Source: Limnomonas spitsbergensis (Eukaryota; Chlorophyta; Chlorophyceae; Chlamydomonadales). From it: a stretch of DNA of 64,000 nucleotides. Each line of letters opens with the position of its first letter. The first letter of the stretch is position 1. The stretch spans positions 2,232,001 through 2,296,000 of the forward strand of contig JAYJMM010000093.1 in the NCBI GenBank assembly GCA_037349105.1, written 5' to 3'. Below the pieces are notes generated by a model. The model saw nothing but the letters and a program-made list of their open reading frames with translations, did no database searches and was not told the origin of the DNA. Below, in pieces: positions 41,111 to 54,000 of the stretch. The translations under genes were made by a program, and so were the position numbers.

Positions 41111-41504
41111 GATCATGGAGCTGGGACAATGCAATGCGGCGGATCTTGGATGGGGGAGTTGACTGATGTGGGAGGGAAAGATAGATGCCGAGAGGAATGG
41201 GGGGGGGGGAATCCTTTGGGTTTGAAGTGCAGACCGACGTAGGCATGAGAGTTCAATTATAACAGTTTAAGTCACTCCTCTCGGCCACGGAGCTGTCCTG
41301 CACTTACCACTGGGTTATATGCTAAGGTTCTTGTTAGAACACCATAGCATTTTTTAGAGGTCCCTGTGCATAGTCCTCTGTTAATGATCTTTACCACACC
41401 CATGAACTTCGGACTGGGTGGGGGGGGTCAGTGCGCATACTGTAGCATCACTGGTTCCTCCTGACAAGACAACCGGAAAGCATGCAATGAATGTACTTAC
41501 TGGC

Positions 41505-41928
41505 TCTTTCCCTGTTTGTCTCTTTCTTGCTTGAAGGGGCGGGGATCCTTCGGTCCGCCTCTCCATTTTCTGGTGGGGCGTTTTTTCGTTGTCCTTTTTG
41601 TTCCTCTCTGTCTTTCCTCTTGCCTCAAGTTCCTTTCCTTTTTCCTCCCAACGAGACAGGGAAAAGGAAACCTGTAGGCAGGGGTGGGAGGCCCTGCCTT
41701 TTGTTGAACTTGTAGTTGAGCTTTTTGAAGGCTAGTCTCTTCAGGGGCAGGGGATACGGCTTGCCTGACTTTTTTGTTAATCTTGTTGCCTGTTTGGCAG
41801 GTGAACTTGCTTTCCTTTCTTTCCTCTTGTGCCTTCTCCCTTGAGTTTCCTAGCTGACTGTTTCTTTGCCGGCGTGGCCGAGCTTTATTTGAGCAGGGCC
41901 CAGAGGTGTAACGCCATTTACACTGTCA
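41505..41928 (+). mobile_element. 5'-truncated LINE copy
   Basis: The T/C-rich UTR 'ctctttccctgtttgtctct', the block 'aacgagacagggaaaagg', a remnant reading FVELVVELFEG, and the terminus 'tgagcagggcccagaggtgt' give the same order as the copy at 42595-42944. The 41111-41504 flank shows nothing recognisable. Confidence 0.75.
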
Positions 41929-42078
41929 GCGCATCCCCAACAACCGTGGGGCCCTGTCCCAGCTGAAGATCCTCCAACTGCCGGGTTGTGTCATGGCAAA
42001 GTGGCCAGGGAGTGTCCTCATCACCTCTGTTCTGGAACTCAGCTGAAATTCTCAAGCTGCGAGATAAACTGGTGGCAT

Positions 42079-42511
42079 CTAAACAGGTCCCCCCACCGAC
42101 TGGGCATTCTTCCCGGCCTCTCCTCTTGTTCCTTCCCCCCCTTCTTCCTTAAAGTTTCTTCGTTTGTCCCTTCTGAACAGTTGGGCGCCCACGCGGCCGA
42201 GCTTTGAGCGGGCCCGGGCCAGAGGTGTAACGTTATTGACCAACTGGGCATTCAGGCAGCTGAAGACGTGGCCGCCCAAGGTCGAAACCTCGTTCGTCGC
42301 AATGACACCCGGAGAAGTGGAGGCAGACAATTCAAAGATGATGGCCTTGTGGGCTGGCGCCTTGAGCCAGACTCCGACTTTCCCGCCCCAGCAGGCCATG
42401 GACGTTGCTGATCCATCGTCCTCACTCCCCCCGGAGTACTTCAAGTGCATCAGCACCCCTGTCACCTGACTCGCCTCCATCAGCAGCTGACCAGGTGACA
42501 ACTTGGCCACG
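42079..42511 (-). CDS. 3'-terminal exon of an unrecognised gene, carrying an in-frame LINE insertion
   Basis: After 'ctgcacag|' at 42511 the frame stays open for 143 codons to TAG (42081-42079). The native part reads 'VAKLSPGQLLMEASQVTGVL' and 'STLGGHVFSCLNAQ' and resumes as 'AQSVGGPV' before the stop. Between the two 'NAQ-V' copies lies a LINE tail with 15-bp target duplications. The insertion plus one duplicate is 144 bp, exactly 48 codons, and contains no stop. Either the exon truly encodes a LINE-derived segment or it is a decaying fragment. The native protein family was not recognised and no upstream exons were found. Confidence 0.55.
42110..42238 (+). mobile_element. LINE 3'-tail insertion with 15-bp target site duplication
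   Basis: It is flanked by 'accgactgggcattc' (42095-42109) and 'accaactgggcattc' (42239-42253), 14/15 identical. The interior ends 'gccagaggtgtaacgttatt'. This defines the LINE's 3' terminus as ...GTAACGTYATTG. Confidence 0.85.
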
Positions 42512-42594
42512 CTGTGCAGGCCCCCTTAAGGCGTAGGGACCTGGAGCACGTCTGCTCCGAGCACTGCCAGGGGGCAGGTAACCCAGAGGGTGCT

Positions 42595-42944
42595 ACGGGC
42601 TTTCAACAGTTATATCAGGGCAGGCATGGGTGGGAGGCTCTGGCTTTTGTTGACGACGTGGTAGACTTTGTTGAGGGCTAGTTTGCTGCCTTTTATCATG
42701 CCTCCCTGGGAACTGGCTCTTTCCTTTTTTTGTCTCTCTCTTGCTTTCGGAGGCGGGGATCGTTCGGCCTGCCTTTCCGTTTTCTAGAAGGTATTTTTCA
42801 TTGCTCTTTGTGCTCCTCTCTGTCTTTCCTCTAGTCTTAAGTTCCTTTTATTTTTTCTACCAACGAGACAGGACGTCGGAGAGCCCGCAGGCAGGGGTGG
42901 GGGGCCTGGGTTGTGTGCAACTGTTACTTGAGCTTTTTGCCTAG
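42595..42944 (+). mobile_element. LINE copy, 3' end cut by transposon copy 2
   Basis: It encodes 'ALAFVDDVVDFVEG' followed by TAG (about 42635-42667). The same UTR as 41505-41740 follows ('gagacaggacgtcgg' region). The sequence stops matching at 'gctttttgcctagtc', where the G-tract transposon begins. Confidence 0.75.
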
Positions 42945-44181
42945 TCCGAGGGGGGGGGGCAAAATAACTGAATACACCCCATCCTCGACAGTCGGTAGAA
43001 GAGCTTTCCATATCTGGTCTTAAAATTGTTCTTGGCCCAAGGGCTGGGAGATGTGAAGGGACACAGTGGGGGGTGGAAGGGGGTAAAATATCATGTAATG
43101 TTTGAAAAATTTAGTACTTTTTTTAAACATCAGATTGAGACGATAGCTACACCGTTGCATTCATACTGTCATTTGCTACATACATGCATTATAAAACATT
43201 CCACACAGAATACCAGTCCCCTTTTGGCATGCAAGTTTGGCTTGGGAATAGTTGGGGGGTGACATGGCTCCGGAACCACATGCACCGTTGTGCGTACACC
43301 CGATATAGACTCACACGGTGTAGCTGCAGTGGTAGTGGCTACGAATTAAGCAATGACAACCCAGTGGCCCTAAGGAATCACCAACAGGGGAATGAATGTG
43401 AGAGAGGAACTGAGAAGCTGGCCAAGGAGAACTCGACATAGCGACAACGCACAATCTCATCAATCTACTCCTATTTTACTCCTGCTGCTCCCTCAGCTCT
43501 TGCTCCTGCTGCTGCTGCTACTGTCGAGCATGCGGCTGTCGCCGAGCCTGCTAGCCCAGCTGACGGGGGTCCCTGGTCAGCTTCCACCAGCGTCTAGCCA
43601 CAGCTTGAGCATGTCAGCTGAGTTCCCGTACAGAGGCGATGATGCCAAGCCCTGGCCACTTAGCGATTATGTGTGGAGCTATCACTTCCTAGATCACATG
43701 GAGTCAGCCCACCCTGGGCAGCAGCTGACGGAGGGAAATGTGACGAGATATGCCATCAGTGCTGAGGACTTTTAAGGGGGGGGCAAGGTGCTCACCACTA
43801 AGAAGCAGAAGACCAAGCTTCTAAAGCAGCACATCAGCAAGCTCAAGTCAGATGCTAGTTTGATGCCACTCGTGCGCGAGTCCTCTCGTTTCTGGAGCCT
43901 TGTGGTCTCTAGCAAGGATATGTAGCAGGCAGGTGGTCACTAGAGCAATGGTACCGTATATTATTTTGTTCTACCCCTTGACGTTTGTGAACCATTTATC
44001 GACACCATTAGCAGTGCACTGATGAGCTGATTGAAATTGACCCCGCTCCCTTCCTTAAATCCTGATTTTTGATTGGGAATTTATTTTTTCATTAGGTTCG
44101 GGAGGCGGAGGGGGGGGGAAGCCAGGGGTTGTTTCACATTTTTGTAAGATGGGGTGTTTGACATTTTGCCTCCCCCCCTCG
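42945..44181 (+). mobile_element. DNA transposon copy 2 with G-tract terminal inverted repeats
   Basis: Left end 'cgaggggggggggcaaaata' leads to 'acaccccatcc'. The right end in reverse reads 'cgaggggggggaggcaaaat' leading to 'acaccccatc'. It is about 1.24 kb and inserted into a LINE copy. Its protein remnant is homologous to that of copy 1, confirming the family. Confidence 0.65.
43611..43925 (+). pseudogene. Internally deleted, frameshifted copy of the transposon zinc-finger-like protein
   Basis: It reads 'MSAEFPYRGDDAKPWPLSDY' then 'VWSYHFLDHMESAHPGQQLT', an early TAA at 43773-43775, and after a G8 run continues in another frame 'KQHISKLKSDASLMPL' to TAG at 43925. The Cys/His block of copy 1 is missing. 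Confidence 0.65.
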
Positions 44182-44277
44182 ATCTGATGCCTAGAAAATA
44201 AGTCGATATTGGTCTAAAATTGTGACCTTGGGTTGCCCCCCCTGCCTACCCACCCAACTTTGCCCCCCCCCCCTTAG

Positions 44278-45985
44278 GTCAATGACGTTACACCTCTGGG
44301 CCCTGCTCAAATAAGGCTCGGCCGCGTGGGCGCCTAACTAAAGAGTTGGGAGGAAAGATGGAAATAAACACAGATGAGGGCAGGACAAAATAAAATGGGG
44401 AAAAGTGGGAAATAAAGTGAAGGGACAAAACAAAAGGCTGGAAAACACAAAATACAAAGGAAGTTCCAGCCTCTGAAATTGTCTACGCCTCAACGATATC
44501 CACCACGTCGTCCACAAAGGCCCCGGTACAACTAAAAAAAGTCTCTAGCACCGTTCGGAGGACCTGCCCATCCTCGCTTTCTAAGTTGATCCTGCACGCT
44601 GGGGCATTGAAAACAAGCATGCAGCGCGTCCTCCACCTGGTCGCCGTCTCCCCTAGCCCAACATCGCGGGCAGCACCGCATGTCACGCTGCTGACCACTG
44701 CGCCGTCCTCTAGTGTCAGCCGTACTGACGGCGCCGAGTCGCAGCCTTAAGTTCGTGCGCACGCAAGCACACTCCTTTCGGCTGATGCGGCCCCTGGCCT
44801 GCGCTGGCGCCCGCCGTAGACTGAAACCAGGTGCGGTAGGCGGCCGCAGACCTGTGTTTAGTAGCAGGATCTCTGGGTTCCCCTCTGCCAGCTGCATCCA
44901 GCTGAGCCCGCTCGTATGCTGCATCAACTAGCGCTAGCACCTCTCTGACAGGCAGCGGCTGTAGGTCAGTTGCTGTCTGACGCAGTTCGGGATCGGCCCA
45001 TCCCAACCTTAGCTCCAGCAAAGCACCTGCCGCCATGAGTGGGCTGTCTTGCTGTGCTGCTGGTGCGACCGCTGCGTTGTAAAAGCGAAGTACATGCTGC
45101 CACCAACTTCGCTGTAACGGCTGGATCTGCAGCTCCCTCATGACCCGCCAACTGGCAGCGGACGAAGGTAGCTTAAGGTGATCGGTGGCCCACACCACAT
45201 CACCGTAGTTGGCCGCAGGCGCTGCATAGACAGACGACAACCGGATGCGTGTAGGCAGATGATGCCTGAGGTGCACCTTGGCGGCCATGCGGCGGACTCG
45301 GTGCAATGCGGTAGCAAAAGGCACCTCTCTACCTTGCATGGCCTTCCTCATGCTGCCGCTCTCGTGCTGAATGATGCCCAAGAAATCCTGGACACGCTTC
45401 ATCACTATCTTTTTGGGGCCATACATGCAAGGATGGGCTAATTGCCGGCGCTGCGCAGCTAAACGGCTGCCAAACTCCAATAGGTATCTCTGTCTTGTCA
45501 ACGTTGACCTGGAGCTGCTTGAACGCCGCATACTCATGCAGGGCATCTAGCATGCGCTGCAGCCCTGCCGGGCTGCTGGATAGCAGGGTGAGATCATCCG
45601 CATATGAGAGGCACCTGAGTCGTCGCCCCGTCCCCAGCATAATGCCCTCTGCAGGGCACTGGGCTGCGATCATGCCCGGCAGATCGCTGATACACAGAAT
45701 GAAAAGGAGGGGGCTGAGTGGGCATCCCTGCTCGATACCGCGGGTGCAAGGCACATGGCCAGTGCTTGTATGGCCGTCTGTGAGCGTGTAGATTGCACCT
45801 TTGCAGAACGCTTGCACATCGCGTAACAAGCAAGAAAGCATGTGAAGCCGCTCAGACAGACGCTGCCAGAGCTTCTCCTGTGGCACACAAGCATAGGCCT
45901 TGCTGAAATCAACAAATGCCACATGCAGTGTGTCACGGCCTGCAGCTGCCCTTTGCACATGAACTGCATGCCCCTCCCTTGAAAC
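44278..45985 (-). mobile_element. 5'-truncated non-LTR retrotransposon (LINE) with reverse transcriptase
   Basis: Read on the minus strand: RT domain from about 45985, C-terminal region to 44716, Cys-rich end about 44600, protein end at 44483, T/C-rich 3' UTR and terminus 'gcagggcccagaggtgtaac' at 44278-44320. It is the longest member of the family whose tails litter 19-23, 41-46 and 61 kb, and shares its tail with the SINE. Confidence 0.85.
44483..45985 (-). pseudogene. LINE reverse transcriptase ORF, truncated and frameshifted
   Basis: The RT motifs are 'HVAFVDFSKAYACVPQEKLW' (block A), 'GIEQGCPLSPLLFILCISDL' (block B) and 'LSYADDLTLLSSSPAGLQRM' (catalytic YADD), then 'NVDKTE'. The frame shifts near 45480: the upstream frame stops at 45329 while the continuation ('PKKIVMKRVQDFLGIIQH') lies in the 45546-44716 frame. 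After further shifts, a Cys/His end 'CCPRC' to 'EDALHACFQCP' and the final 'FVDDVVDIVEA' follow. No endonuclease domain remains because the 5' part is lost. Not functional as it stands. Confidence 0.85.
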
Positions 45986-46147
45986 AAAGACAGTTATATG
46001 ACCAGATATAAATTGCTCTCGTCAAGCTCTGTAACTTTGGAGGATGTGGTAAATACCGGTAAGCTTACTTTTTGTCTCCCCCCATCTTTCTCGCAACCAT
46101 GTACAGTATTTTCGCTTGACCGATATATTACGTTACTCCAGTAAGCC

Positions 46148-46312
46148 ATGTTCATAAAGGCTCGGCCGTGCACATTTTTTTACAACACAAGGAGACGATG
46201 GTCTAGTTTCCTCCATTTCCTCCATCTCTTAAGTTTTCAACTAGACAGTTGGACGCCGATGCAGCCAAGCTATTTTGGACAGGGCCCAATAGCATAATAT
46301 TATATTTTGTCA
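46148..46312 (+). mobile_element. Diverged LINE 3'-tail fragments
   Basis: 'taaaggctcggccgtgcaca' (46156) and 'ttggacgccgatgcagccaa' then 'gacagggcccaatagcataa' (46250-46300) match the tail core with many changes. Confidence 0.55.
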
Positions 46313-48082
46313 CCACAGGAGGAGCTGAAGACCAGATTTGCAGCAGAGACGCTATGTCCCCGGGCAAGGTTTTAATGTGCATCATCAGTCCTCCAGATTA
46401 AGCTAAATAAACGTTTTAGTTCAGCCCCATATCTTGAAACCCTCCAGGGCGTGTATGTGTGCGGGGGGGGGCAGAGGGGGCCTTGTGAGCGAACCATAGG
46501 GGGAAAAAACAGGCTAGGTTGCGAGCAGATAGCGTGAGCAAAGCGAAATCCTCAATTCGTTTAACAGACTCCTTCATCACAACCAGGGATAACGACAGGG
46601 GCCTTAATAAGCAATGCAAAAATATTTTATCTCCAAAGACTGAACAGAGATTACCTCACGATACCCTCTTTTTCTACAGCCAGAAGTTCTCATGTAATAA
46701 AAAACACCATGCACGTATCAGCTCGTATCACGATCATATCGTAAAACGTGAAGACCTCATCAATATTCAACGTACCCAGGGACGTCATACCGGTAAATAC
46801 CCTGCAGCAAACAACTGAAACAACTTAAATAAGATTTCGTATCAGAGACGGTCTCAAGTACCCGTCCAAAGGATCGACACCAGCACTCTCTAATAGAAAG
46901 TGGACACCAGGACTCTCGAATAAAAAAAAGTGGACACCAGCGCTCTCTAGTAAAAATGCTGGAAGTCACATTGACATGGAGTATGAGCGAAAAGACAGGG
47001 CCGCCAAAACAGTAGCAAAATGTTTAAGAAAACACTAGTCCCATGGACCAAGGGGCCTACCCCTCCCTCATCCCCCCCACCAGTCACCCAATTATTTCCG
47101 AGGTTGAGACAACAGCGGGATTGCGGGATATCAGATAGAGCGGCAGATCCCCAGACTGTGGTCAAAATTGACGAGAAGATGCACATGCAAATACACAACG
47201 TATGTACAGGATGGCTCGATGACTTGCCAGAGACAAAACTTGGAAAGCAAAGAAGCTAGAGAAAGAAATAAAAGACGCCCCGAGGCGAGGATTATCGAAA
47301 CCACTCAGGGCCATTTAGCCTGGTCGTTCCCACCAATGATCTGCCGGAAATTACCACCGTATTTACCATGGAGGTAACCACGCGCTCTCCTGGCTCAGCG
47401 CTTAAGAGATTTCTCAAGCCCCCCCAAAAGAGATTGTGGGTCAAGAGGCATGTGCCTATGCTGAATTTTGAATCCACCACACCTGTGGATTTGGCGGAAA
47501 TGCACGAGCAGTCCCGCTCAATCGCCGCTCGCTCAGATTCCTAGAAGGGTCTTAGTCCTCAGACCTGAGAGCTGTTGCACACGACCGGTAAACCACCAGA
47601 AATACCGGCCAAAAGAAGCCCAAGCTAACGCTCGAACGCCATGCAATGTGCATGCATCCGCAAAAAATGACAGCCACACCCCAGGTTTTCCCTCCAACAA
47701 GAAAATGTAGGAAGGAAGGCGTGCCTGCTCATCGAGGAGCCTCTAGGGAGGAAGGCGTGCCTGCTCGAGGCCTCCAAGAGGCACAATAATCAATCACCAT
47801 AGATGGTGAGGAAAATCATTTCTTTTGACATGAAGAAAAGGAAGTCCCTTACAATGTCCCCTCGAAAATGAATTGTGAGCCATGTCGCATGTCCATGTCG
47901 CCTTCGCATGTACTACTACAAGGGGGATAGATGCTTGTCCTTGTCACCTTCAAAAGTTTCAAGACAGTGAGGAGGTTGGGAGGAGGAGGAGGGGGAGGAA
48001 TCTCATGAAGTCCTCCCCCTTATCATACTCATCAGCAAGCACCATTGCCCTTCTCCAGTTCCCTCAGATCGCTCCCTGGCGT
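46313..48082. other. AT-richer unassigned stretch
   Basis: No gene recognised. 'agtggacaccag' recurs three times (about 46871-46945) as a 30-bp repeat, and 'ggaaggcgtgcctgctc' twice (47715, 47752). Open frames on + at 46519-46818 and 47020-47259 have no motifs. Confidence 0.45.
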
Positions 48083-51000
48083 TCATACATGGTTAGGCAG
48101 CGTCACTCGAAAGTGAGGTCCAGAGACATTTAACCCCGCTTCCTCCTCCACGTGCTCGTGCAAGTTCTTCGTCAAGAACATCGGGGGTGGGGAGGAAGAA
48201 TTGGCGACCAGCCCGTCCATCGACTTGGGGTGGCAGGTGTTGCTGCCGGATACCCCGGCGTAGCCGTTGCGCCAACGGCCGGACGCCGACGCCAGTCTGT
48301 TGTCAGCCGGCGAGGGCGTCGGGCCGCGCGGCGCGAGAACGGAGCGACGCTTCAACACCAATGTCGAGCCAGGCGAGGAGGCAGCCGCGTTCGGGTCGAA
48401 CACCGGGGAGCGAGGCGTCTCCGCGGCCGTGGCCGCAGCGGAGGCGTCGAAGTTCAAGCGGTGCGTTGGTGAGTCGAGGACCGTTTCCAGGTCGAGGGTG
48501 GAATGGTCGTTGCTCTGACGCATCGAGTTGAAGGCCTGCTCAGGCGCGTTGCCGGAGATGATCACGCGCCCGTGCTCTGCCGAAGAGCAGGGGCCGCAAA
48601 GACACAGCTCAATGTGGTTCAGGCTGCGCAACAACGCCTCAAGGGAGGGACGGTCCGTCGGGTACTCGGACCAACATTGCTCGGCAAGCTCGCGATACCT
48701 GCATGATGCACAGCAGACGGAGGGAGGATTCATGAGACAGGGTGGAGGAGGGGCAGCATTGCACAGCAGGTGTCGCCAAGAAGGGAATGTCCGTCGGGTA
48801 CTCTGACCAGCATTGCTCATCATCAAGCTTGTAGTACAGGTCTTGCCGGACAAGGATCACTAGCTTTCAGCTTCGCTGCCCGGAGAAACCTAACAAAAAG
48901 GACATGGGGCTGGGGCTGGTTATGGCGTTGGTGCTGATAGCTTGGCTGGTACTGAGTCGGGCCCGTGCTGGGTTTGAGGCTGGGGCTAGGGCTGGGGTTG
49001 GTCAGGGCCAGGACTGAGCCTAGGGCTTGTGCAGGGACGAGGGCTATGCCATGAATTGTACCTGGATTTAGTTTGGAGGTATGTAAATGGCAGATTGCTG
49101 CCTAAAGTTTGAAAAGGTATGCCATGCCAAGGTAAAGCTTGCCCATCTTCTCATGGAGCAGCCATAGGGCTACCGTTCAGTGAATAACAGAATGCGTGTA
49201 ACGCAGGGTGAGTCAGCATCGCCACGAGTCATGTCCTCGAGCCAATACAGTCTTGTTTGGACAGCCTTCACAAGAAAGTCGGCTCTTCGGGGGGATCCGA
49301 TTTGATTGCTTCTCACTTACAATCAAGTGCGCAGCGTACAACGCTGATTTATCACATCATCCCAAACTAGGCATGCTTAGCTGCTTGGTCGCATCGTCCC
49401 ACCCACCCAGACGCCTACAACGCTGCCTGATCTCCCCACCTACAACGCTGCTTGATCTCCCCACCTACCCAATGGGGCAGTCTCTGGGCCACTTGGGTCG
49501 ATGCCCATTGAGAATAACCTTGTCCTTCACCTCTTCGTCATTCAGCTCCTGCATTATTTTAAGGAAAAAAGAAAGGAGGCCTTTGGACATTTGTTTCATT
49601 TTTTGCACACCCTCAATCGTTTGTTCCGTCTGATCATACCTGGAAATAGTTTAGAGCTCGTCAAAGGAGCATGGGGTGACAGGGGCCTCAAGCGAGGTCC
49701 CACGCCTTATAATTTTTTTCCTTCCGGATAATACCGGTACCTGATGTCAAGGCGGCTACGCTGCAAGTCAAAGCAAAAGGCTGAAATAATATTTTGCGGT
49801 GGAGGTGGAGCATGCGGATTAATGTGACAATCCCCGATTTATTGCCCTGGTCTATTATTGAAGACGGCAAAAAATATGTACAAATCGTCAGGCAAGGCAC
49901 CCTAGTGGATTTAAGATAACCACCACATGTAAAAGTGATTATGAGGCCCGGTTCTACCATTACCACTGTGGGGCAGTGGTCATTTCAGACCGCGATATAT
50001 CATGAATAACGATAAAACGGGGGTAAATCGACGCTGTCCAGCACAATAAAACCTACGTTTTCGCATTCTGCACTTGTGACTGCCGAGATTGCCTCTCAAA
50101 CTGCCATTCCGACGCTAGGGGTTAAATGACAGATAAAGTTGCTAAAGGCCATAGCGATGGCGCTTGGAGAACTCTTAAGAAAGTAGGAAGGAAAACGCCT
50201 GAGCGCGGCTCGAGGAATACGGGATTTATAAGCCGTACACAGTTTAAATGACGTATATCGATTAATAAGGGCTCTGGGACTAATGCCTTCCAATAATCTT
50301 ACTTCGAAGCCGGTGATTCGCGAAGGGAGTGGCTGATTGATCGCGGCTTTGACGACAGCTTGAACAAGTACATGTGCCAATGCAAGTTCTGCAACGTGAA
50401 CAACGCGACACACATCAAGGCATTGCCAGCTAGAGCTGCTGCTATGCAGCAGTGGATCCTGCTAGCTCAGCTTATCTTCGTCATGGTCCCGGGGTCGGTG
50501 GAGGAGGAGCAGATGTTCTCAGCCATGAAGTATATCAAGAACCCAAAGCGGAACAGCCTGCAGCAGAAGCACCTGACCCAGAGTTCTAGAGCCTTTCACC
50601 ATCCTAGGGTCACCCTGAAGAGCATCCCCTACAAGGAAGCCATTATGGCGTAGCTAGCCAGAGCAGAAGGAACACAGGAAAGTCCAGTAGGGCAGCAGGA
50701 ATGATTGCAGAATTGTGTTGGAGCTGGGAATCATTGGCATTGGATAGCTGAATAAGTGACCTTATGCCCCAACCTTGGTGAGACCCTGATCACTGAATAT
50801 AACGCATTTAAGCAAATAAATACTATGTTTCACGAGAGACGGTTTCTGAACTTCGGGAGCTTCGCCCCCGCACCCCCACCGGGGGGTGGCCCCCGGATCC
50901 CCATGGCGGGGGGGCTCAGGCGCCCCCCCGCACCCCCCCTGCAACCTTGAACCCTCAACCCTAGATACCTGATAGACGCGTTCTCTGGTAGAAACCATAA

Positions 51001-54000
51001 ACCATACATACCTGGTGGAAATCCTGTACCCTAAATTTCTGGTGAAAACTTGCCCCAAAATACCAGGTAGAAATACTGCACCCTGCACCCTGAATACCTG
51101 GTGAAAAACCTCAACCCTGAAAACCGGGTAAATACGGTAAAACCTGCACCCTGAATACCTGGTACACATGCTCCCGGGTGAACAGCTCCCACATGAGGAC
51201 CCCAAAGCTGTAGATATCTGCCGACGTCGAGAGGTCGCCTGAGCAGAAACAAAGCAAGCATCCAGGAGCACAAGTCAAGTGGTGGCCGTGCTCAGGATTC
51301 AAACAAGCCTGAAGGCAACCCAAGCAAATGCGGCTCTCCAATGCCGTTTGTACTTGTACCATTTGTGTCGTCAGTTTGTGCGCACCAGGCGTGCGTTGCT
51401 TGGCTTCGGGGCCTGCCTTTGCTGGGAAACGGCACATAATTGTTTTACCCAAGCAAGCGGATACTCCTGCGGTTTTTAAAACCACTCATGAAGATTTCAA
51501 CACAGCAATGGAGCAGATCATTAAAACATCACATTGTGGGCTTCAGAGCAGATTCCTGGCGTTTTCAATGCATCGGTCTGGGATTTGCAAGGGGGCGTCC
51601 ATGCTTCAAACGTTGGGATAAGCAGCCCCTGAACCACAACCTCCCAGTTGGATCCCTTAACCCTGAACCATTGCCTCCATCAACTTCACCCTCAACCCTC
51701 CAGAGCGTTCCCAGTTCCACAGGGTTTAGGGTCAAGGACTAAGGGCACCTTGAACCCTTGACACTATTTCCTAATCCTTAACCCTTCAGAGCGTTCCCAG
51801 TTCCACAGGGTTTAGGGTCAAGGACCAAGGGCACCTAAATCCCTAACCCCCCAGAGCGTTCCCAGTTCCTCAGCCCTCACCGTGCAGCAGGAGCTCCGGA
51901 GGCCTGTGACAGACACCAGATTGAGAGTAAGAGGGGAGGGGTCAGTTGGGAACAGTAGACAGACTCAATAAAAAACAACACGGTTGGGAACGTCAGTCAG
52001 ACTCACAAACAAGAAACTAAACGTTTGGGAACAGAAGACGGACTCACGGGCAAGAAGAATATAACAGAGAGGGGGGTGGCCAGCCAGAAATAGTGCTGAT
52101 TGGAGGAAGACGCGGCATTAAGTATTTCTTGTCGTGGGCACCGGACCACCCGTATGAGGCCGCTGCGTGGCCACCACTGGGCCAGTTGGGACAAGATCTT
52201 GACCAACCTATGCCCGGTGGCCCGAGCAGCAGGACTTGCTGCCCAGGCCCCCATGGCCGTAGGCTGAGATGTAGTTGAAACGCGATAACAGAAACACTGG
52301 CGGTATTGTGTGGACGAATGCCCAAGGTGAGCGGGGAGAAGGCACGGCACCATCAGAGACAATGCATACGGAAATTCTACAAGTGAAGGAGGGGGGGGGG
52401 GAGGGGGAGGGGGGGGGGGGGGGGGGGGAGGGAAGGCGCTGTCGTGAGGCCAGCATGGCAGAACTCACTGGTGTGTCACCGTGCCACACGCCCCGAAAGC
52501 TTGGACATGAGACACGGTGGACGTGAAGCACATGAACCCGACATCTTAGGGATTGGCTAGGTCTTGAACCCCAGTCCCTAGGACAAAAGCCAGCATGGCA
52601 GAACTCAACTGGTGTGTCACGGTCCCTCATGCCGCGAAAGCTTGGACAAAGGCCTCGATAGGCGTGAAACGCGCAAAACCTAAAACTTAGGGTTCGGCCG
52701 TAATCTTAGCAACCCCAGCCGTTGAGCAAAAGCCAGCATGGCAGAACTCACTGGTGAGTGACGGTGCCACATGCTGCGAAAGCTTGGACGTAGGACTCGG
52801 TGGATGTGAAGCGCGCAAAACCGAAATCTGTTTTTTGTTTTGAAGACGGGGGAACACACTCAGGATTGACTACCAGAGTGTGTGTGTGTGTGGGTGGGTG
52901 TTTAAGGGGGAGGGGAGGGTCGCGGTTTGGCCATGCTAGCATGGCAATGGCCGTTGGCCGCCAATGGGCGAGTCCAATGTAAACAGCAGTGCCTTCAAGC
53001 GTACACCTTATATGCACAGTTGCACATCTTCAATGCCACTTCACATGCGCACATTTCATGTACCGTGCATCTTATATGTACACATTTGTACACGTGTGTC
53101 TTATATATACACCTTTTATGTCCAACTTAAGCTATTTGATGCAACATCCACAAACATCACCCAACCACCTCAAACCTCAAAGGATTTAGCAGTGTTGAAA
53201 CATCCACACTAAACCCAATCCCTAAAATAAACTGGCCCCAGAAGGCCACCAGATGAGCCTGGAACCAAGTAATAGATGTACACCATACTTGAACACCTTG
53301 TCTAGCCTCGGATGATGTCATCACAGCGTGCATCCCTTCACCCATATCCCTGATGAGGTTTTGGCTGCAACAAAACCTCAAAAGGTTTTGATGCAACAGC
53401 ATCTGGGCATAGAAACACCTCCAGAGGTTCTGCTGCAACAGCATTTAGACATAACAACTCAAATAACCAGATGCACCTGAAACCAACAAAATACTGCGGA
53501 CCAGGCAGTTTGCTATCTGAGGGCAGGCAAGGTATCTGAATCCCAGTATTGGGGCATAGAATGTAGGTCGAAGGGGTCAGGCTTCAGGGTTTAGGGACCA
53601 GGCCAGGGTGCTAGGGTTCAGGTTCAACTCAGGCCCTGAGGGCAACCGTTTGCTCACCAGCCAATTTTGCGACATATCCACGGCTGTCCTGGTTGCTCGC
53701 AGCCAGCAGTACATTGGCTGCCTGCGTCAGCGCAACAGGGGCAGTATAATTGTGAGTGTGGAGGCAGCAGTATAAATCTAAGTGGGGATGCAGCAGTACA
53801 CACGTGAGTGGGGATGCGGCAGTACACGTTTAGTGCAGAGGCTGTAGTATGTATTTGAGTGGGGATGCGGCAGTACGCATTGAGTGCGGACTGCGGAAGC
53901 GGCAGTCCATATTGGAGTGAGGATGTCGCAGTACGCATTTGAGTATGGAGGCAGCAGTACATATTGAAGTTGGGATGCAGCAGTACGCGTTGAAGCAGGG

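Noticed and set aside
48152..48531. Arg-rich + strand frames of over 80 codons
   Set aside because: They are antisense shadows of kinase exon 11, which has high GC at codon position three.
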